A stretch of 64,000 nucleotides of DNA, taken from NCBI GenBank assembly GCA_964542645.1, contig CAZIUG010000015.1:372001-436000 (forward strand). The letters are read 5' to 3'. Position numbers and translations under genes: made by a program. Below, in pieces: positions 16,537-25,147 of the stretch. Every line of letters begins with the position of its first letter. Position 1 is the stretch's first letter. Under the pieces are notes generated by a model that saw only the letters and a program-made list of their open reading frames with translations, did no database searches and had not been told where the DNA came from. Origin of the DNA: Moanibacter sp964542645. Lineage in GTDB: Bacteria > Verrucomicrobiota > Verrucomicrobiia > Opitutales > UBA2987.

Positions 16537-18402
16537 ATGAACAAATTGAATAACCTCACAGCCACTAAACGCACATCTCCACCGACCTGGGCCGTGCTCG
16601 AACGGCAGCTGATCGATGCGATTGACCAGACCGCTTCTATTTATATCGATAAATACACCCGCTCTGATGGCTCACTAAATTGGATTAAAGAGTATCCTGG
16701 CGACGGAGTTTGGGTAGACGACCTCTACGAAGCCTTTTTTAACTGGCCGCTCTATTATTCACTTGGAGGCTCTGAATATATCGGGAAAAAGGCGGTTGAC
16801 CAATGGAATGCAGTTACGCGTCAAGTGACTGACGACTATGGGCGTATCGCTGACGATTTCGTCTGTAATGATGACTGGTTTCACAACGCCGAAAACTACG
16901 TCTACTTTTACGCTCTGGGACTTTCAGATCCGTCCAACACCAAGATGATGGAACGTGCCCGCCGTTTCTCCGGATTTTATCTGGCCGAAAATAAGGACAT
17001 TCCCAACTACGACCCCATTCACCATATCATCCGTTCCCCCTTTAGCGGTAGTCTCGGTCCCCTCTCTCACGCTCGATGGAATGATGTTCGTTACAATATT
17101 GAACACGGGCACACAACACTGTTACCAAACTTCGAAATTCCATCCGAATGGACGGAACACCCTGGATCATGGAATCGAAAAAGTTCAGGCAAAAAACTTT
17201 GGTGGGAGGATCCGAAAAAACGAGAGCAGATTCATGCCCTTTTTGACAAGATCGTCATGGAAGGAGACGTACCCGTGAACCTTAGCGTTGTCGGTCTTGT
17301 CGCCCACACATTCACCCTTACAGGCGAAGAAAAGTACCGCCGTTGGATCGTCGACTACGTTGGATCCTGGATGGATCGTATCGAAAAAAACGGAGGTATA
17401 ATCCCAGATAATGTAGGTCTCAACGGCCGTATTGGAGAAAACCGTGACGGCCAGTGGTGGGGTGGCTTCTATGGGTGGATGGGTAAATATTCCCATCAAA
17501 TGATGTTTAGTGCCATGACGGTGGCATCGACCTGTGCCCATATGGTCACAGGTGATAAAAGCTATCTTGATTTGGCACGATCGCAATTAGACTTGCTCCT
17601 CGATAAGGCTGTAGAGAGAGAGGGACAGTTGCTGGTTCCCCACCGACACAACGAAAAGGGCTGGACCGATTTTGGCCCCATGGGGCACCAGCCTCCCATT
17701 CATCTCTGGTTTGCCTCTCAGGAAGAACGCGACTGGCAGCGTCTAGAGATGATGTACCAAGGAGTTGAGGAACAATGGAACACCGTTCGATCGAATGATT
17801 TACGCAGCTGTGACGATCGCGCCTGGATTCGCTACCTCGCGGGCGATTGTCCTCAGTTTCCCGAAGCTATTCTTCAGGGTAACTATCGAGAAATGATGAG
17901 GAGAATGGATCTTATCTCTAACGACGAAAAAGACCTAACTGACCCAGCCCAATCAGATGTACACCACTGGCTCAACCGAAATCCCATTCATACCGAAGCA
18001 CTTCAGGTCTTAACAACTGGTGCCCCACAGACCATTTACTGGGGTGGTATCGCTCGTGGGAGAGTGCGCTATTTCGACACAGGAAAGACCCGCCCCGGGC
18101 TACCGCAAGATGTTGCCGCACTTGTATCATCGATCCAGCCTGATGGCATTAATCTTACCCTGGTTAATTTGAGTCCTTACAAGAATCGGGAGCTTACCGT
18201 ACAAGCTGGAACCTTCGGTGAACACCGGTTTACAACTGCGACTTCTGAAGACAATGAGAAACCGATACTAATTGATGCCAATCATTTCAATGTCTCTCTA
18301 AGTCCTGGTTGCGAAATCTCCCTGTCGATCGGCATGAAACTGCATAGCAACACTCCAAGTTGTGCCCTACCCTGGCATAAAAGCGGAATTCCCTCCCGGT
18401 AA
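16537..18402 (+). CDS. Large protein of unknown family, alpha/alpha-barrel glycosidase-like
   Basis: A 621-residue soluble protein I cannot place in a named family. Helical pairs rich in Trp, Tyr and Asp run through residues about 20-440 (VWVDDLYEAFFNW near 58-70, WWGGFYGWMGKYS near 307-319), as in (alpha/alpha)6-toroid glycoside hydrolases and lyases. Residues about 500-605 look like a C-terminal beta-sandwich. No signal peptide is seen, so it would act on imported oligosaccharides or uronates. The acidic pair D61-D62 is a candidate catalytic site. It follows the SGNH hydrolase codirectionally (129-base gap) and may be co-expressed. Annotation as a glycosidase is inference from fold-like features only. 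Confidence 0.7.
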   Translation: MNKLNNLTATKRTSPPTWAVLERQLIDAIDQTASIYIDKYTRSDGSLNWIKEYPGDGVWVDDLYEAFFNWPLYYSLGGSEYIGKKAVDQWNAVTRQVTDDYGRIADDFVCNDDWFHNAENYVYFYALGLSDPSNTKMMERARRFSGFYLAENKDIPNYDPIHHIIRSPFSGSLGPLSHARWNDVRYNIEHGHTTLLPNFEIPSEWTEHPGSWNRKSSGKKLWWEDPKKREQIHALFDKIVMEGDVPVNLSVVGLVAHTFTLTGEEKYRRWIVDYVGSWMDRIEKNGGIIPDNVGLNGRIGENRDGQWWGGFYGWMGKYSHQMMFSAMTVASTCAHMVTGDKSYLDLARSQLDLLLDKAVEREGQLLVPHRHNEKGWTDFGPMGHQPPIHLWFASQEERDWQRLEMMYQGVEEQWNTVRSNDLRSCDDRAWIRYLAGDCPQFPEAILQGNYREMMRRMDLISNDEKDLTDPAQSDVHHWLNRNPIHTEALQVLTTGAPQTIYWGGIARGRVRYFDTGKTRPGLPQDVAALVSSIQPDGINLTLVNLSPYKNRELTVQAGTFGEHRFTTATSEDNEKPILIDANHFNVSLSPGCEISLSIGMKLHSNTPSCALPWHKSGIPSR

Positions 18403-18635
18403 AAGAAGAACATAGTATGAGAGCAATACCTATACTTTATTGGAATAATCGCCCGACCTTGGGTAAAAATCTATACAGACATTAAACTTACGTACTAGGC
18501 CTATGGTTTAATCGGTCTTCTTGCGGTCTGCACAGAAGTCGTCCGAGCGTGACGCAAAGAAGAATTTATAGACTATGAGCTTTTCTGATCATCTTTCCAA
18601 GGTAACTTGAATCCAAAATTGAGAATCAAATAACC

Positions 18636-19667
18636 ATGTCCAAAGGGAAAAATTGCCACTCAGTCGTTTTCGTTGCCCTCACGGGTGACGAAGAGATTAA
18701 GCTCTACGACCTAAATCCGAATTCTGGATCTTTGCAATTGCGTACGATCAGTAATGCCCATGGACCGGTAGGGCCCCTCTGTTTACACCCTTCCCGCGAT
18801 TTCATGCTAGCGGCTCACGTTGAGTCAACGACGTTAGCAAGTTTTCGTTTAGACAGAGATTCAGGTACACTCACTTTAATCAACAAAATAGACGCTGGCA
18901 TAACTATTCCGGCTCACCTCATAACAGATCGATCCGGTCGTTTCCTTATCACCGCTTACTATGGAGGAGGCGGTATTACCGTGCATCAACTGAACTCTGA
19001 CGGCTCAATCGGGACACTCTTGCAACACCTCGACACTAATGAGAAAGCTCATTGTGTCTTCATGACCGAAGCCGATCGATTTGTCTTTGTTCCACATGTC
19101 TGCCCGACTAATAAGACATTCCAATTCCGTTTCGACAGCGAGACAGGGCACCTTAGTCCAAACAGGCCGGCCACGCTTTCACCTCCCAATAACAAAACAG
19201 GCCCCCGTCATCTCTGTTTCCGCCCCAAAGGAGATATCGCCTATATCGTTAACGAGCAGGGAAATACCATTACCGCCCATCGTTTCGATCCAGAATCTGG
19301 AACTCTAGAAATTCTCCAAAACATATCGACTCTACCATCTAATTACACCAAAGGGGGAAACACTGCACACGTGGAAATACATCCGAATGGGAAATGGGCT
19401 TACGCCTCGAATCGAGGACACGATAGTATTGTCGGGTTCAAAATTAATCCAGAAGGCCTACTCGACACTTTAGGATACTATTCAGTCCCTTCCAACCCAC
19501 GGTCATTCAATATCGATCCAACCGGAAGGTTTCTTTATTGCGCTGGGGAGTCAGCTAATACTATGACTGCCTACCAGGTGGATCAAGAAACTGGTATATT
19601 GCAGCCAATGGCGGATTATGATGTTGGACACAAGCCGTTCTGGGTAATGGCAACATCGTTGGTTTGA
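18636..19667 (+). CDS. Lactonase family protein, 7-bladed beta-propeller
   Basis: A 343-residue protein of the YbhE/Pgl 6-phosphogluconolactonase-like family. Seven repeating blades are evident, each with phrases such as SFRLDRDSGTL, TVHQLNSDGSI and AHRFDPESGTLE, and with GPRHLCFRPKG and HVEIHPNGKWAY between blades. Pgl-type members hydrolyse 6-phosphogluconolactone or related sugar lactones in the cytoplasm. No signal peptide is present. In this cluster it could open lactones produced by the Gfo/Idh dehydrogenases; that partner is inferred. Confidence 0.85.
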   Translation: MSKGKNCHSVVFVALTGDEEIKLYDLNPNSGSLQLRTISNAHGPVGPLCLHPSRDFMLAAHVESTTLASFRLDRDSGTLTLINKIDAGITIPAHLITDRSGRFLITAYYGGGGITVHQLNSDGSIGTLLQHLDTNEKAHCVFMTEADRFVFVPHVCPTNKTFQFRFDSETGHLSPNRPATLSPPNNKTGPRHLCFRPKGDIAYIVNEQGNTITAHRFDPESGTLEILQNISTLPSNYTKGGNTAHVEIHPNGKWAYASNRGHDSIVGFKINPEGLLDTLGYYSVPSNPRSFNIDPTGRFLYCAGESANTMTAYQVDQETGILQPMADYDVGHKPFWVMATSLV

Positions 19668-19887
19668 ACGAAAGCAAACACCGTTTTTTCCAACAGTAAT
19701 AGTAGCAATTGCGAAGGGAATTCTCTTGCTGTTGTCTCCCAGAGAATTGGCTTCAAGTAAAACAGAAGCGATCTAAAATGGTTAACCCACAGATCGAGAT
19801 CCGGGAGACTTGCCCCCGGAACTACCTTGAGATTCATTCGGAAGAATAAAGCGAAACGTTCAAGACGAGGTCTTTGCCAATAATTTC

Positions 19888-20613
19888 ATGCCAGAACATT
19901 CGGAACCTTATTTGGATGAGGATCTCATCGACTACCTTTCCAAATTCATTAGCAAAGATCTTCGTCTCCAAATGGAGAGAATCCTTGATCTCCGCACCCT
20001 CTCCCTTACAGTCGTTCTCGAGGACGTTTTCCAACCCCATAACGCCAGCGCCGCCATTCGCTCCTGTGAAAGCTTCGGCATCCAGGATATACACATTATC
20101 GAGGGGAAAAACCCCTATCGCCCAAATAAAGACATCGTAATGGGCGCCAGTAAATGGATCGATTTCCACCGCTACGGTGGAAATCGTGGAGATCAAACCA
20201 AAGTCTGCCTCGAACGTATAAAAAGCCAGGGCTACACAATCGTCGCTACTACCCCGAAGGAAGACGCGGTTCCCCTAGACCAACTACCTGTAAATAAAAA
20301 TCTCGCTTTCTGTTTTGGAAGTGAAAAAAACGGTCTCAGCTGCTCTGCTCTAGATTCGGCAGAACTCTTTACGCGAATTCCAACAGTTGGCTTCACCCAA
20401 AGTCTCAACCTTTCTGTCAGCGTAGCTATCTGTCTTTACCATATCACCGGGAGAATCCGGAAAGAACGAATGGACTGGAAACTCACCTCATTACAAAGAA
20501 GAAAGACCCTCTTGTCCTGGCTCAAAAAGTCCGTACGTAATTCCCATCTCATTGAAAGAAGATTCCTCAATCTCACTCCACCGATCACTGAGCAACATCT
20601 GACCGATTCTTAG
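19888..20613 (+). CDS. trmH: TrmH family tRNA/rRNA 2'-O-methyltransferase
   Basis: A 241-residue SpoU-class knotted methyltransferase. Motif 1 is LEDVFQPHNASAAIRSC with N52 and R58, motif 2 is FCFGSEKNGLS and motif 3 is QSLNLSVSVAICLYHI. An added C-terminal helix (SLQRRKTLLSWLKKS) is as in TrmH, which makes Gm18 in tRNA. The length is close to E. coli TrmH (229). An RlmB-type rRNA target cannot be excluded, but the short N-terminus without an L30e-like domain favours TrmH. Its 3' end overlaps the convergent SET-domain gene by 29 bases. Confidence 0.88.
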   Translation: MPEHSEPYLDEDLIDYLSKFISKDLRLQMERILDLRTLSLTVVLEDVFQPHNASAAIRSCESFGIQDIHIIEGKNPYRPNKDIVMGASKWIDFHRYGGNRGDQTKVCLERIKSQGYTIVATTPKEDAVPLDQLPVNKNLAFCFGSEKNGLSCSALDSAELFTRIPTVGFTQSLNLSVSVAICLYHITGRIRKERMDWKLTSLQRRKTLLSWLKKSVRNSHLIERRFLNLTPPITEQHLTDS

Positions 20614-21118
20614 TCTTTTCTTGTTTTGTGAGGATTCGTCGAAGTTTGTTCCGGTGTCTATGGGCTACAATATAACCGATACATTTCTTGCTCCCACAAT
20701 GGCAGGGATGTTCCTCATAATGTTCTAAGTCGTACCCATAGTCGTAAGACAACTCCTCGCCAACTCCAATCTCCCGAACAGATACAATCCAGACCCTGCC
20801 CCTTTTTATCTGAGACTCGCAATTAGGAAAACAAGAATGATTGATGTGCCGAGCAAAATTTTCGGGAACGTTTCCATCCAGATCATAGCGCTTATTTAAC
20901 TCAAACAAATAAACCAGGCCCAAACCGTCATTCTTGGCCTCTTCCAGGTAGGCTAATCCACGACGATCCGATTCTGTTTTCGTAACCTTCTCCCCGATAT
21001 ATTCGATGATCCGCGTTCCTTCCATTATCTTCCTGGTCGCGAACAGACCCTTCTTATGGATTTTTGAGCGACCGATTCTGTAAATAATAGGGTCTTCGTC
21101 CTGCCTCGATCTTATCAC
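20585..21118 (-). CDS. SET-domain protein, putative lysine methyltransferase
   Basis: A bacterial SET-domain protein, 177 residues from the GTG chosen here. Residues about 15-135 carry SET motifs IHKKGLFAT, RHINHSC (90-96) and ELSYDYG (122-128). A post-SET zinc cluster follows with C139, C141 and C146. All AdoMet- and lysine-channel motifs are intact, so activity is likely. An ATG at 21163 would overlap rsfS by 49 bases, whereas GTG at 21118 forms a GTGA junction with the rsfS stop, so I prefer GTG. Bacterial SET proteins are best known from chlamydiae and some verrucomicrobia; the target is unknown. Its 3' end overlaps trmH by 29 bases on the opposite strand. Confidence 0.88.
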   Translation of the reverse strand: MIRSRQDEDPIIYRIGRSKIHKKGLFATRKIMEGTRIIEYIGEKVTKTESDRRGLAYLEEAKNDGLGLVYLFELNKRYDLDGNVPENFARHINHSCFPNCESQIKRGRVWIVSVREIGVGEELSYDYGYDLEHYEEHPCHCGSKKCIGYIVAHRHRNKLRRILTKQEKTKNRSDVAQ

Positions 21119-21492
21119 ACTTCGGTTCTCACTTCTTGTGTTACAATTTTGGCGTCTCGCCACAAGGCTTCTAGACTGTAATAATCTCTTTGTTCGGGGA
21201 GAAACAGATGTAAGATAATATCGAAAACATCAATCACTATCCAACCGCTCTGAGGTTCGGCATCAACACAAGAAACTATCACTCCTCTATCTTTTAAACC
21301 TGAAACGACACCGTCTCGCATAGCTCGAAGTTGAGGTACCGAATTGCCCGTAGCGATGACAAAGTAATCGGCAACCGACGAAATACCTTTCAGGTCGAGC
21401 ACTGAAATTGCCTCCGCCTTTTTATCCTCTAATGAATCGCAACATTTTTTTATCTGCTGCAGAGTTAACTTCTGTTGATCGGAATACGCCAT
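21115..21492 (-). CDS. rsfS: Ribosome silencing factor RsfS
   Basis: A 125-residue RsfS/Iojap protein, which binds uL14 and blocks subunit joining under nutrient limitation. Family signatures are clear: ADYFVIATGNS, QLRAMRDGV, GWIVIDVFDIILHLF and the final YYSLEALWRDAK. Length is typical. The neighbour nadD upstream on the same strand is the usual bacterial arrangement, and the stop codon forms a GTGA overlap with the SET-domain gene, so the three are probably one transcript. Confidence 0.95.
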   Translation of the reverse strand: MAYSDQQKLTLQQIKKCCDSLEDKKAEAISVLDLKGISSVADYFVIATGNSVPQLRAMRDGVVSGLKDRGVIVSCVDAEPQSGWIVIDVFDIILHLFLPEQRDYYSLEALWRDAKIVTQEVRTEV

Positions 21493-21644
21493 ATATGCGG
21501 TTGTTCCTCAGATATACTGTGAGAGTTTAGGAAAGTGGGCAAGGGAACAACGGTTAATTCGAAAATCAGTTTCCTCGGCCATCAACTAAAAATACTTTCT
21601 TTGACTCCTTATACCAGGAGCCTCCTTCCGGAGGAATATTCCCT

Positions 21645-22238
21645 CTAACGATATAATCCATGGAATTCGATATAGTGACAAACTTTCGGAGGCAAGAACA
21701 AGCTAACCTGGAGACCCTGTTTTACGCGTCCTCTAATCTCGGAAGCACTCACATCAAAAACATGCCCCTGAATTTCATGTATTCTCAAATTATTTAAGGA
21801 AGGTACTTGTCGGGGATATCCAGGACGAGGGAAGCTTACAAAGTCAACGAGCTTTAAAAGTTCATCGATTCGGCGCCATTTGGGCAATTGCTGCAATTCA
21901 TCGGATCCAATTAACCAGTACAGCTTAACCTCCGGATATCGACTATGAAGCATCTCTACTGTGTCAATTGAGTAGCTACTGCCACCTGCTCTAATTTCTA
22001 AGTCATCAAGAAGAAAACGACAATCACTACAAAGCGCCAACTGCAACATCTCCAATCGTTGTGCATCGGTTGCCTCAGGTCTGTTTATCTTTAAGGGATT
22101 TCGAGCTGCGGGAACAAATACAACCCTCTCCAGCCTAAGGGTCTCAATCGCATCCTGTGCGAGAAAAAGATGTCCTAAATGGACTGGATCAAAAGTCCCT
22201 CCCAATATCGCTAAGCCTTTATTTGGGGTGGAATTCAT
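21645..22238 (-). CDS. nadD: Nicotinate-nucleotide adenylyltransferase
   Basis: A 197-residue NadD, which joins ATP and nicotinate mononucleotide to give deamido-NAD in NAD synthesis. The nucleotidyltransferase motif GGTFDPVHLGH is at the N-terminus, with SSYSIDTVEML in the middle and the closing VSASEIRGRV (ISxTxIR-type) motif. The ATG overlaps the stop of the acyl-CoA synthetase gene as ATGA (22235-22238), so it is translationally coupled to that gene. After its stop, the minus strand has a small GC-rich inverted repeat (CCTCC/GGAGG) at about 21621-21634 with no T-run, only possibly a terminator. Confidence 0.95.
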   Translation of the reverse strand: MNSTPNKGLAILGGTFDPVHLGHLFLAQDAIETLRLERVVFVPAARNPLKINRPEATDAQRLEMLQLALCSDCRFLLDDLEIRAGGSSYSIDTVEMLHSRYPEVKLYWLIGSDELQQLPKWRRIDELLKLVDFVSFPRPGYPRQVPSLNNLRIHEIQGHVFDVSASEIRGRVKQGLQVSLFLPPKVCHYIEFHGLYR

Positions 22239-23734
22239 CGCTCTTCAAACCGGGCCCGAAGTTCCTTTTTGTTGATCTTGCCCAATGCGTTTCTCGGCAA
22301 CTTTTCAATTTCAAATAACTCCCTCGGTACCTTTTGAACTGCTAAACGCTCCTTCGTCCATTCCCGTAAATTTCTTAAATCAAGCGCACCCGGACGTCGC
22401 AACTCAATAACAGCCAAAACCTTCTCTCCCCATTCCAAATCCTCAATTCCAACCACCGCACAATCTAGAATTTCCGAATGTTCCCGCAATACCTCTTCAA
22501 TTTCTAGTGCCGACACCTTGTATCCTCCCGTCTTAATAATATCAACGTTCTTCCGACCGAGTATTCGATAGCTCCCTCGATCCATAATCGCGATATCGCC
22601 AGTGCGAAACCAGTCGCCGCGGAATGCCGATTTTGTAGCTTCAGGATTTTTCCAGTATTCTTGAAAAACTGTCTTACCTCGAACTTCTATTTCTCCTTCT
22701 TTTCCAGACCCAACCCTAGATCCCTTTTCATCGACACATCGAACCTCAACTTCAGGCAGTTCGGTTCCGACATATCCTGGCCGTCTCTCCCCATGAAGAG
22801 AATTCGAAAGAGCCATTCCAATCTCCGTCATACCATATCTCTCGAGAAGAACATGACTAGTTATCGCCTTCCACCTTTCCAAGACTGCAACTGGAAGGGC
22901 CGATGAGCCCGACACCATAAGTCTTAAGCGTGAAGCACCTTGAGATAACTTCATCTTTACATCGCTCGGCGCATTCTCCCAGCCATCTATCAGCTTCGAG
23001 TATATTGTTGGAACCGCCATAAATAAAGTTAGATTTCCTGCCGCCAACTGTTTCCAAACGCTTTCACAGTTGAACCCAATCTGCATATCACATTTTGCTC
23101 CCGACATAAGTGAACAAGTGAGGACGTTTATGATACCGTGGATGTGATGGAGGGGTAATACTAGCAGAATATGGTCCTTAGACGTCCACTCCCAAGCTTC
23201 GATAAGAGAAGTCACCTGTGCTTGGATATTCTCGTGAGTCATTAGGACCCCCTTAGGGCGACTCGTTGTCCCGCTTGTGTAAAGTATCATTGCGGGTCTC
23301 CCACTTTCCAGGATCGGCATTTCCACAGATGGCCCGCTAAGCATTTCCTGAACCAACCGCAGCCTGAATCCCTGAGTTTGGCATATCAATGTTAAACTTT
23401 CCTCAAATTCTCTAACTGTGATTACGGTGGTAGTTTCGGAATGTGTGACCGTGTACTCGATCTCAGGATCAGGATATTGGAGCCCAAGGGGCACAGCTAC
23501 ACCTCCGGCTCTCCAGATTCCCCATTGTACTGCTACATAGTCAAACCCCGGAGGAACCATGAACGCAATGCGTTCGCCTTTCAGATCCTTACCTCCGTCG
23601 AGCAGCGAGCCTGCTACCCTACCAGAAGCGGCAAGCAAGTCTCGATATGAGAAGTTGCGCCCCGAGACGATAATCGCAGTTGATGTTTTACATTTCTCCG
23701 CTCTATCAAAAAGTTTAAGGTTGTTTCCTCTCAT
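22235..23734 (-). CDS. AMP-forming acyl-CoA synthetase (malonyl-CoA synthetase-like)
   Basis: A 499-residue ANL-superfamily enzyme that activates a carboxylate through an acyl-adenylate and passes it to CoA. The P-loop LYTSGTTSRPKG is at 151-162. Further motifs are RYGMTEIGM, GDWFRTGD and the C-terminal NALGKINKKEL with the catalytic lysine. Size and the YGMTE motif are like MatB/ACSF3 malonyl- or methylmalonyl-CoA synthetases and medium-chain ligases; substrate is not proven. It leads the minus-strand group acyl-CoA synthetase, nadD, rsfS, SET, and overlaps nadD by 4 bases. Confidence 0.88.
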   Translation of the reverse strand: MRGNNLKLFDRAEKCKTSTAIIVSGRNFSYRDLLAASGRVAGSLLDGGKDLKGERIAFMVPPGFDYVAVQWGIWRAGGVAVPLGLQYPDPEIEYTVTHSETTTVITVREFEESLTLICQTQGFRLRLVQEMLSGPSVEMPILESGRPAMILYTSGTTSRPKGVLMTHENIQAQVTSLIEAWEWTSKDHILLVLPLHHIHGIINVLTCSLMSGAKCDMQIGFNCESVWKQLAAGNLTLFMAVPTIYSKLIDGWENAPSDVKMKLSQGASRLRLMVSGSSALPVAVLERWKAITSHVLLERYGMTEIGMALSNSLHGERRPGYVGTELPEVEVRCVDEKGSRVGSGKEGEIEVRGKTVFQEYWKNPEATKSAFRGDWFRTGDIAIMDRGSYRILGRKNVDIIKTGGYKVSALEIEEVLREHSEILDCAVVGIEDLEWGEKVLAVIELRRPGALDLRNLREWTKERLAVQKVPRELFEIEKLPRNALGKINKKELRARFEER

Positions 23735-24023
23735 TTATTCTCGTTTAAAAATTCCAAATCTCACCCAGACATTTGATAGTCTTCCGCTCACTGCTTGTAT
23801 ACCGAAATTTTGTTGAATTCAATTTGGAAAATATAATAGTCTCCCATAAGTTCCCACCGGATGCAGGATCCTGCATTTCTAAGCATGCTCAATAAATCAC
23901 AAATTAATTCTTTTTGGGAGAACTGGTTTCTTGGTATTCCTAAATTGTTTCCAAGAGTAAAGGTTGATAAACTTGCCGCAGCACTGGATTGCCTCGAAAA
24001 TGATTGGGCTGGCACAATGCCAG

Positions 24024-24054
24024 GTAGGAGCGGATCCTGGCGCCCCGCTCCTAC
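24024..24054. repeat. REP-like palindromic element
   Basis: Perfect 10-base arms GTAGGAGCGG (24024-24033) and CCGCTCCTAC (24045-24054) flank an 11-base loop. The arms resemble the GTAGGAGCGG-type arms of intergenic REP elements described in other bacteria. Only one copy was noticed in this window, so membership of a dispersed family is inference. Confidence 0.5.
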
Positions 24055-24169
24055 GTGGATGCTGACACGGAACAGCCCTTGGACGGCCTGGAATAATGGT
24101 GTCCGGCTACAGAGAACGGCGTAGCGGAGACACTCCTCAAAGACAACTAATCGCGAATATCAGAGCACC

Positions 24170-24199
24170 TGTTGAGTAATATAATTCCTGAACTCAACA
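24170..24199. repeat. Inverted repeat upstream of the YqaA-like gene
   Basis: Arms TGTTGAGT (24170-24177) and ACTCAACA (24192-24199) are perfect complements separated by 14 bases. They lie 29 bases before the GTG of the membrane protein, a position suited to an operator or to 5' leader structure. Chance occurrence is possible. Confidence 0.35.
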
Positions 24200-24227
24200 A
24201 ATCTTGTAGCGGAGAAGTAGGCCCCCC

Positions 24228-24806
24228 GTGCTGAGACGATTATACAATTGGGTTCTTGGATGGTCTCAGAGCCCTTACGCAACTCTAGCCCTTTTTATCT
24301 TTGCTTTCTTCGAATCATCCTTCTTCCCGATTCCGCCAGATGTACTACTCATGGCTCTGGCTTTGTCAGCTCCCAAACGGGCCCTCTACTACGCTCTGAT
24401 ATGCACAATAGGAAGCGTCTCCGGTGGAGTTTTTGGCTACTTAATAGGCTATTACTTTTACGAAATACTTGGAGTGCCAATCATTGAGTTCTACGGACTC
24501 ACAAAGAGTTTCACACTTGTCTCCGAACAATATAACGCCAATGCCTTTATCGTAATCGCCATTGCGAGTTTTACGCCAATACCTTACAAAGTCTTTACCA
24601 TCGCTGCGGGAGTCTTCGAGGTTTCACTGCCAACACTAATCGGCGCCTCTCTTCTCGGACGTGCAGGTCGCTTCTTTCTAGTCGGTGGCCTAATTCGCGT
24701 CTTCGGACCCACCATAAAAGACTTCATCGACCGCTATTTAAATATCCTCACCATTGCATTTATTGTTCTCTTGGTGCTTGGATTCACCGTAGTATCGTAT
24801 CTCTGA
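24228..24806 (+). CDS. VTT/DedA-like membrane protein, YqaA family
   Basis: A 192-residue integral inner-membrane protein of the VTT (SNARE-associated/DedA) superfamily. It shows the FFESSFFPIPPDVLLMAL re-entrant motif near residue 30 and the second half-motif ASFTPIPYKVFTIAAGV near 120. Helices follow at about 15-45, 50-80, 110-130, 135-160 and 170-192. Members are linked to lipid scrambling or transport and envelope homeostasis. The start is GTG at 24228 with only a distant GGAG upstream. It is transcribed alone. Confidence 0.88.
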   Translation: MLRRLYNWVLGWSQSPYATLALFIFAFFESSFFPIPPDVLLMALALSAPKRALYYALICTIGSVSGGVFGYLIGYYFYEILGVPIIEFYGLTKSFTLVSEQYNANAFIVIAIASFTPIPYKVFTIAAGVFEVSLPTLIGASLLGRAGRFFLVGGLIRVFGPTIKDFIDRYLNILTIAFIVLLVLGFTVVSYL

Positions 24807-25147
24807 GTCAAGATTCTATCGTCCACTTAAACGATAGGCATTCATAGAGTGGTTCCCACATTTAACCTACACGAGGAAAGTGGTAAGAAACAAAAATTGA
24901 GAATCTGTTGAGGTCCAAACTGAAACTCACATCTATGTTTTATCCTGAATTTCCACGGTCTATTCGACACTCTCAGAATTAAGCAAAAGGATGCAGTCTA
25001 ATAAAAACCGTCGAAGGGGCTTTCTCGATTCCAGCTAATTGGAATAGGAAATCCAAAGGATTTGTGATGCCTCCGCTTCAGACGGGGGGTGCGTCGTTCC
25101 CAACGAAAGGATTGACTCAAAACGAGCAAAAAGCCCCAAACCTGCCA
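24807..25147. other. Convergent intergenic region, no gene
   Basis: This 341-base gap lies between convergent genes. A hairpin CTATCGT/ACGATAG (24816-24822 and 24831-24837, 8-base loop) stands ten bases after the YqaA-like stop and could end that transcript, although no T-run follows. Nothing else is recognised. Confidence 0.45.

Larger units (their letters stand above)
23735..24227. other. Divergent intergenic region with repeat-like elements
   Basis: This 493-base gap between the acyl-CoA synthetase and the YqaA-like gene carries no convincing gene. It contains a palindromic REP-like element (24024-24054), a 10-base direct repeat GTAGCGGAGA (24121-24130 and 24206-24215) and an 8-base inverted repeat (24170-24199). 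An 87-codon frame at 23861-24124 runs through the palindrome and looks spurious. Confidence 0.6.

Noticed and set aside
20585..21163. The longer ATG start of the SET-domain protein
   Set aside because: It would overlap rsfS by 49 bases and add residues outside the domain; the GTG at 21118 gives a standard 4-base overlap.
23861..24124. An 87-codon open frame between the acyl-CoA synthetase and YqaA-like genes
   Set aside because: It reads through the palindromic element, has no supported ribosome site and its translation shows no protein-like pattern.
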